A DNA stretch of 64,000 nucleotides from Lachnoanaerobaculum saburreum DSM 3986. GTDB lineage: Bacteria; Bacillota; Clostridia; Lachnospirales; Lachnospiraceae. The notes under the pieces are model-generated. The model did no database searches and was not told the origin of the DNA. It saw only the letters and a program-made list of their open reading frames with translations. The DNA lies in contig NZ_GL622296.1 of assembly GCF_000185385.1 (NCBI RefSeq), positions 30,216 through 94,215 on the forward strand. The letters run 5' to 3'. A program made the translations under genes and the position numbers. Positions 60,359 through 64,000 of this stretch are shown piece after piece (position 1 is the stretch's first letter; each line of letters opens with the position of its first letter).

Positions 60359-61336
60359 GTGAAATTGGAAGATATTAAAAGTAGACTTGTTTATAAAAGC
60401 ATTGAAGCATTTATTTTAGGTTTAGAGATCTATAACAAACCAACTATCAGATATAGAATTGAGGGATTTAGCTTTTTTATTTGCAATGCTTGGGAACTGA
60501 TGTTAAAAGCGGAATTGTTGAATAGAGGTGAAAGTATATATTTCACTGATTCCCCTAATAGAACCCTCTCTTTACGAGACGCACTGCAAAGAGTTTATAC
60601 AGACAAAAAACAACCGCTCAGAGTAAATTTGGAGACTATTATTGATCTAAGGGATACAAGCACTCATTTTATAACCGAGGACTATGAAACTATATATGCT
60701 CCATTTTTTCAGGCTTGTGTTATAAATTTCTGCGAACAAATAAAAAGATTCCACAAAGTAGATATGTCAGAGCATGTCTCCCCCAATTTTTTGACACTTT
60801 CTATATCATTGGATATTCTAACCAACAGTGAAATCAGAGGAAAGTATTCTGCTGAAATGGCTGATCGCTTTATTGCAAACAAAAATGAGCTAGACTTTCT
60901 ACAAAATACCAATCATTCAGCTGATTTATTCATACCAATCAGACATGAATTTGTTCAGATAAAAGACAAGACAAAAGCAGATTTTACATACTCTGTGGAT
61001 TCAAGTTCTGATATGCCGGCTAAAATCATCACTAAACTGCAGGATCCAAAAGATAAATATACATTATCAAGAAAGAACATTATTTCCTTAGTTAATAAGC
61101 AAATTAATGTTAAAAATATAAAGTTTGATTATGTATCATTTAAAGGCTACAATGTTTTCAATGACTATGCACTTAAGCTAATTATGGATTTCTATAACTT
61201 ACAAGATGATGAAAGATACTGCTTTCAATTTGTATCTACTAGAAGATACTCTAGCCAATTAGTGGAGTTTGTTATAGAAGTTATAAAGAATGACTCAAAT
61301 ATTGTTTGTACTATTTTAAAGCATAAAAAAAGATAA
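60359..61336 (+). CDS. DUF3644 protein (cargo)
   Basis: 325 residues from GTG, or from TTG at 60365, which has better spacing to AGGAGAG. LVYKSIEAFILGLEIYNKPT, IRYRIEGFSFFICNAWELML, KAELL and RDTSTHFITE are the DUF3644 core. The C-terminal half is not recognised. DUF3644 proteins are found in defence-type loci. It follows the HSDR_N-like gene in the lysogeny operon, so the two may act together. Confidence 0.75.
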   Translation: MKLEDIKSRLVYKSIEAFILGLEIYNKPTIRYRIEGFSFFICNAWELMLKAELLNRGESIYFTDSPNRTLSLRDALQRVYTDKKQPLRVNLETIIDLRDTSTHFITEDYETIYAPFFQACVINFCEQIKRFHKVDMSEHVSPNFLTLSISLDILTNSEIRGKYSAEMADRFIANKNELDFLQNTNHSADLFIPIRHEFVQIKDKTKADFTYSVDSSSDMPAKIITKLQDPKDKYTLSRKNIISLVNKQINVKNIKFDYVSFKGYNVFNDYALKLIMDFYNLQDDERYCFQFVSTRRYSSQLVEFVIEVIKNDSNIVCTILKHKKR

Positions 61337-61481
61337 CCCCAGGCACATAGGAATTCTAAGCATTAAGCCTACTCCAATTCAGGAACCCAGTGTTAATCCT
61401 TCACAAGTTATCTATGATTATATTTTATGTTTTACACATTGTTTTGTCAAGTTTTATAATATTAATTTTTTATTATTCACC
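61337..61481. other. AT-rich spacer before integrase leader
   Basis: No gene seen. A loose hairpin near 61345-61400 (CCTAGG-like words) could end the cargo operon, but support is weak. Confidence 0.3.
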
Positions 61482-61503
61482 ATTTTCCCGACGTCGGGAA
61501 AAT
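61482..61503. promoter_or_regulatory. perfect 22-bp palindrome
   Basis: ATTTTCCCGAC joined directly to its reverse complement, without loop. A GC core in AT-rich DNA, 10 bp before a promoter-like TTGAGT/TATCCT pair. Likely binding site of a dimeric regulator. Confidence 0.6.
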
Positions 61504-61512
61504 AGTAAGTAT

Positions 61513-61541
61513 TTGAGTTTTATCAGTAATTATGCTATCCT
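61513..61541 (+). promoter_or_regulatory. promoter of the integrase leader
   Basis: TTGAGT, 17-bp spacer, TATCCT. It would start RNA near 61548 and serve the small RNA and, on read-through, the integrase. Confidence 0.55.
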
Positions 61542-61547
61542 AGAGAT

Positions 61548-61630
61548 GCGAAAGCCTTATTAGTTAAGGATAAGTAATCTCTAGCAGTACGCTCCCAGTA
61601 TCAGGATAAAGCCGAACCTAGAGATTTTTT
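61548..61630 (+). ncRNA. small terminated RNA or attenuator upstream of integrase
   Basis: A hairpin CCTTA-TTAGT-TAAGG is followed by AATCTCTAG (61576-61584) pairing with CTAGAGATT (61618-61626) and then TTTTTT, a full terminator. A third complementary word, CTAGAGAT (61540-61547), precedes it and could form an antiterminator if transcription starts further upstream. Not homologous to a riboswitch class I know. Confidence 0.5.
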
Positions 61631-61643
61631 ATATTAAAAAAAG

Positions 61644-61671
61644 CCACCCGGTACTCCAATACCAAGTGGCT
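61644..61671 (-). terminator. conserved hairpin upstream of integrase, copy 2
   Basis: GCCACCCGGTA pairs with TACCAAGTGGC; seven As precede it, so on the minus strand it is a terminator with a T run. Same as 5788-5815 except for one loop base. Confidence 0.7.
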
Positions 61672-61792
61672 GTGTATACCGTTGCAAGCTTCTGCCTGCA
61701 AGCAATATAACTCTGAACAAGTCATATTGTACCACGCATAGTAGCACCTTGCAACAGGTGTTATTTTTATACCCAAAATTAAGGAGGTACAT
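61672..61792 (+). ncRNA. structured 5' leader of integrase, copy 2
   Basis: ACC-GTTGCAAG pairs with CTTGCAAC-A-GGT in the place where copy 1 has AGCTGTTAC/GTAACAGCT. CAATAT/ATATTG makes an inner stem. ATATTGTACCAC and the last 30 bases before the ATG are the same as in copy 1. Confidence 0.5.
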
Positions 61793-62908
61793 ATGGCAAA
61801 AGCTAAATACAGTAAAGGAAAAGACGGATATTTCCGTGCTAAGGTTTGGGACGGTACATACAATGCAGACGGATCTAAGCATAGAATCAACCTTATATCT
61901 AAAAAATCAAGTGCGGACCTTGAAAAGAAAGTAAATGAACTTAAAGATAAAGTATATAAAAGAGAATATGTAACCTCCAGCGATATATCGCTTTATGACT
62001 ATGCCCTTGAGTGGCTTGATACATACAAGGTAAATCGCTCAAGAAATACATACCTTATGTACAAAAACATCATAGACAAGCATATAATCGACTTGTCAGA
62101 TATCCCTTTACAGCACCTTACTCACGCAAGATTACAAAGCTTAATAAATGAAAGAGTGGATAGACCCCGAACCTGTCAACAACTTGCATTGACCTTAAAG
62201 CAAATTCTAAAATCCGCTTCAAAAGCTCAACTAATACCAATAAATGTGGCACATACGCTTGTAGATGATTTAGAGTTGCCCTCATACAAGAGCAAAGAAA
62301 AGAGAGCCCTTACAGAGCTTGAAATCAGGGCAATAAAGACCGCAGATTTTACCGGCAGAGAAAAGTGCTTTATATATCTCTTATACGGTTGTGGCTTGAG
62401 AAGAGGCGAGGCCTTGGCGCTTACTAAGTATGATATATCACTTGAAAATGCTGAAATAAGCATAACAAAGTCTATGGCTTTTGAGGTCAATAGGTCTTAC
62501 ATAAAAGAAACTAAGACAGTTAGGGGGCAACGAACAGTGCCAATGCCCGGATATCTAAAAGACTTTTTAAAGGACTACATAAAGACAGTAGACAATTATT
62601 TAATCACTAAGGTAGACGGTTCGGAAATGACTTTATCAAGCTTTGAAAAAATGTGGGAACAAATCATAAAGAAAATGAATATTGCTGCAGGCGGTACAGA
62701 TACAATCAGGATTATACACGGTCTTACCCCACACATCTTCAGGCATAACTACTGCACTCGTCTGTGCTATCAAGTACCTGCTATATCTACAAAGATGATT
62801 GCTAAACTGCTGGGTGATACTGAAAAAATGGTTATAGATGTGTACAGTCATATTTTAGTAGATAAAGAGCAAGTAAATAACTCTATAGAGACTGCAATAT
62901 CACTATAA
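61793..62908 (+). CDS. int: prophage tyrosine integrase
   Basis: 371 residues after AAGGAGGTACAT. AP2-like arm-binding N-terminus (AKAKYSKGKDGYFRAKVWDG), SAM-like core-binding domain (ISLYDYALEWLDTYKVNRSR), catalytic domain with R in CGLRRGEAL, HIFRHNYC and Tyr in VIDVYSHIL. Adjacent arm sites and tRNA-Lys attachment repeat show the target. Uninterrupted, unlike the tRNA-Pro copy. Confidence 0.95.
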   Translation: MAKAKYSKGKDGYFRAKVWDGTYNADGSKHRINLISKKSSADLEKKVNELKDKVYKREYVTSSDISLYDYALEWLDTYKVNRSRNTYLMYKNIIDKHIIDLSDIPLQHLTHARLQSLINERVDRPRTCQQLALTLKQILKSASKAQLIPINVAHTLVDDLELPSYKSKEKRALTELEIRAIKTADFTGREKCFIYLLYGCGLRRGEALALTKYDISLENAEISITKSMAFEVNRSYIKETKTVRGQRTVPMPGYLKDFLKDYIKTVDNYLITKVDGSEMTLSSFEKMWEQIIKKMNIAAGGTDTIRIIHGLTPHIFRHNYCTRLCYQVPAISTKMIAKLLGDTEKMVIDVYSHILVDKEQVNNSIETAISL

Positions 62909-62913
62909 ATCTC

Positions 62914-62970
62914 TTAGACATTTATTAGACATCTTACTTTTAGAAAAGCGATTTTAGACATTTTTAGACA
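62914..62970. promoter_or_regulatory. integrase arm-type sites, right prophage end
   Basis: TTAGACA at 62914, 62925, 62954 and 62964. Two pairs (11 and 10 bp spacing), 40 bp apart, between integrase stop and attachment site. Confidence 0.65.
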
Positions 62971-63020
62971 TTTATTTTGCATTAAAACGACTCATTTTCA
63001 ACCACCATAGAAATTAAAAA

Positions 63021-63056
63021 ACGGCTCAAAGCCTTGTAAATCAAAGCCTTGAGCCG
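63021..63056 (-). terminator. tRNA cluster terminator
   Basis: Minus strand CGGCTCAAGG ... GCTTTGAGCCG followed by TTTTTTAATTT. It ends transcription of the tRNA cluster behind tRNA-Lys. Confidence 0.8.
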
Positions 63057-63112
63057 TTTCACACTGATGAGACACCCGGGACTCGAACCCGGGACAACTT
63101 GATTAAAAGTCA
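63057..63112 (-). repeat. prophage attachment repeat, right copy
   Basis: Same 56 bp as 22270-22325, here as the 3' part of the intact tRNA-Lys plus a few bases beyond. The integrase gene lies on this side, as usual for tRNA 3' end integration. Confidence 0.9.
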
Positions 63113-63140
63113 AGTGCTCTACCGCCTGAGCTAGTATCCC
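63068..63140 (-). tRNA. tRNA-Lys(TTT)
   Basis: Acceptor GGGATAC, anticodon stem CTTGA/TCAAG, loop CTTTTAA (anticodon TTT), T-arm CCGGGTTCGAGTCCCGG. Intact despite serving as the prophage attachment gene. Confidence 0.97.
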
Positions 63141-63154
63141 ATAATAAAATTAAA

Positions 63155-63227
<73 letters not shown>

Positions 63228-63231
63228 ATAA

Positions 63232-63305
63232 TTGCGGGGACAGGATTTGAACCTGCGACCTCCGGGTTATGAGCCCGACGAGCTTCCAGACTGCTCTACC
63301 CCGCG
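63232..63305 (-). tRNA. initiator tRNA-fMet(CAT)
   Basis: Anticodon loop CTCATAA in stem CGGG/CCC(G). The first base C faces A at position 72, the mismatch that marks the initiator. Confidence 0.93.
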
Positions 63306-63354
63306 ACAACAATATTCAGAACAAAACTCACTCTTAAAAAGAGTGACTGAACAA

Positions 63355-63436
63355 TGGGGGAAGGTGGATTCGAACCACCGAAAGCAGTGCTAGCAGATTT
63401 ACAGTCTGTCCCCTTTGGCCTCTCGGGAATTCCCCC
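63355..63436 (-). tRNA. tRNA-Tyr(GTA)
   Basis: 82 nt with a long variable arm, acceptor GGGGGAA, anticodon GTA in ACTGTAAAT. Confidence 0.95.
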
Positions 63437-63475
63437 AAACTTATTAAGTTCTTCACTTTTACTCATAAGAGTAAA

Positions 63476-63548
63476 AGCCGATAATCGGACTCGAACCGAT
63501 AACCTGCTGATTACAAATCAGCTGCTCTGCCAATTGAGCCATATCGGC
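63476..63548 (-). tRNA. tRNA-Thr(TGT)
   Basis: Acceptor GCCGATA/TATCGGC, anticodon loop TTTGTAA (TGT), discriminator T as usual in Gram-positive tRNA-Thr. Confidence 0.95.
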
Positions 63549-63618
63549 ATGTGCAACATATTATCACATATCTAATACATTGTCAACACTATCTCTCTCA
63601 AAAATATCGAAAGACAAA

Positions 63619-63691
63619 TGGGACCTACAGGGCTCGAACCTGTGACCCTCTGCTTGTAAGGCAGATGCTCTCCCAGCTGAGCTAAGATCCC
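63619..63691 (-). tRNA. tRNA-Val(TAC)
   Basis: Acceptor GGGATCT, anticodon loop CTTACAA (TAC), T-arm ACAGGTTCGAGCCCTGT. Confidence 0.95.
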
Positions 63692-63726
63692 ATATATAAA
63701 CTTAAAGGCTGGAATACTTTAAGTAA

Positions 63727-63800
63727 CGACCCGAATCGGACTCGAACCGACGACCTCCGCCGTGACAGGGCGGCGCTCTAACCAACTGAGCCATCGGGCC
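63727..63800 (-). tRNA. tRNA-Asp(GTC)
   Basis: Acceptor GGCCCGA/TCGGGTC, anticodon loop CTGTCAC (GTC), discriminator G, an identity base for tRNA-Asp. Confidence 0.95.
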
Positions 63801-63821
63801 ATATTTTTTGAAGTAAAATAA

Positions 63822-64000
63822 ATACTATGAACTTACTTTGTAAGTTCAAGTACGCTATTTTTCTAAGTTCATACTTTGCTGCGCTTGTACTCACTAAGAA
63901 AGGTCAATGTAGCACTATGACTTTACTATGTAAAGTCAAGTGTACTTTTCTTCTAAAACTCAAACTGCACTCCTTTTGTTTTCGTTAAGAAGAAAATGCA
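63822..64000. repeat. two hairpin repeat units upstream of the tRNA cluster
   Basis: ACTATGAACTTACTTTGTAA plus GTTC near 63827 and ACTATGACTTTACTATGTAA plus AGTC near 63915 are diverged copies of one ~90-bp unit. In each, the inner words (GAACTTAC/GTAAGTTC and GACTTTAC/GTAAAGTC) form a hairpin that covaries. Function unknown; no gene is seen to the window end. Confidence 0.45.

Larger units (their letters stand above)
22270..63112. mobile_element. complete myovirus-like prophage in tRNA-Lys
   Basis: Bounded by a perfect 56-bp direct repeat of the tRNA-Lys 3' end. It contains every module of a contractile-tailed temperate phage: integrase, repressor, recombination, replication, packaging, head, sheath/tube/tape, baseplate, fibre, holin and endolysin. 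No structural gene is visibly broken, so it may be inducible. All lytic genes are on the minus strand and the lysogeny arm on the plus strand. Confidence 0.9.

Noticed and set aside
61540..61630. Possible c-di-GMP or T-box type riboswitch
   Set aside because: The GCGAAAGCC word is only loosely like the c-di-GMP core, and no other conserved blocks of either class are present.

Overview
The window looks like a chromosome piece from a Lachnospiraceae-type clostridium (Firmicutes). The signs are AT-rich DNA, strong AGGAGG ribosome binding sites, secreted proteins with choline-binding-type wall repeats, and IS families common in that group. I cannot name the species. Nothing here is rRNA or core metabolism: it is an accessory region laid against two tRNA loci.

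Region 1 (1-7270) holds the end of a small membrane protein, a DUF2974 hydrolase-like gene, a decayed wall-binding protein, and an integrated element ending at tRNA-Pro(GGG). That element keeps only the 3' tail of its repressor. It carries a DUF6978 / DUF1828-DUF1829 pair, an Xre-ImmA/IrrE protease overlapping a PIN (DUF4411) gene, an RNA-like leader, a tyrosine integrase broken by an in-frame TAG, and paired integrase arm sites.

Region 2 (7271-18413) is an IS graveyard. Inverted arms of about 660 bp, each holding the start of an Rpn-type nuclease gene and its structured leader, flank about 8 kb. Inside are an IS1634-type transposase split by two insertions, a broken IS5/IS1182-like element, an intact IS1182, a broken IS110 with a possible guide-RNA region, and an intact IS1380. 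An intact ISL3 lies beyond the right arm.

Region 3 (18414-22325) holds an intact wall-binding protein, scrambled scraps of region 1 genes (PIN, DUF2974), small immunity-like ORFs, and the relic of a third element (repressor promoter, DUF2442 gene, arm sites) that ends at the same tRNA-Lys attachment point as the prophage.

Region 4 (22270-63112) is a 40.8 kb contractile-tailed (myovirus-like) prophage in the 3' end of tRNA-Lys(TTT), bounded by a perfect 56-bp repeat. On the minus strand, from high to low coordinates, come early small genes, recombination genes (AAA ATPase, RecT-like, exonuclease, SSB), replication genes (ERCC4 nuclease, CHC2 primase, DUF927 helicase), a late activator, terminase, portal, a MuF protein fused to a zincin, scaffold, capsid, connectors, sheath, tube, tape measure, baseplate, fibre, HicAB, holin and endolysin. 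The plus-strand lysogeny arm has a LexA-like repressor, two defence-type cargo genes (HSDR_N-like and DUF3644), a leader and the integrase.

Region 5 (63068-64000) is a minus-strand tRNA cluster: Lys, Phe, fMet, Tyr, Thr, Val and Asp.

Main theme: three related tRNA-targeting elements share one plan (repressor, exchangeable cargo, structured leader, integrase, paired arm sites, tRNA 3' end). Copies of the repressor tail and of the leader hairpin mark where cargo was swapped.
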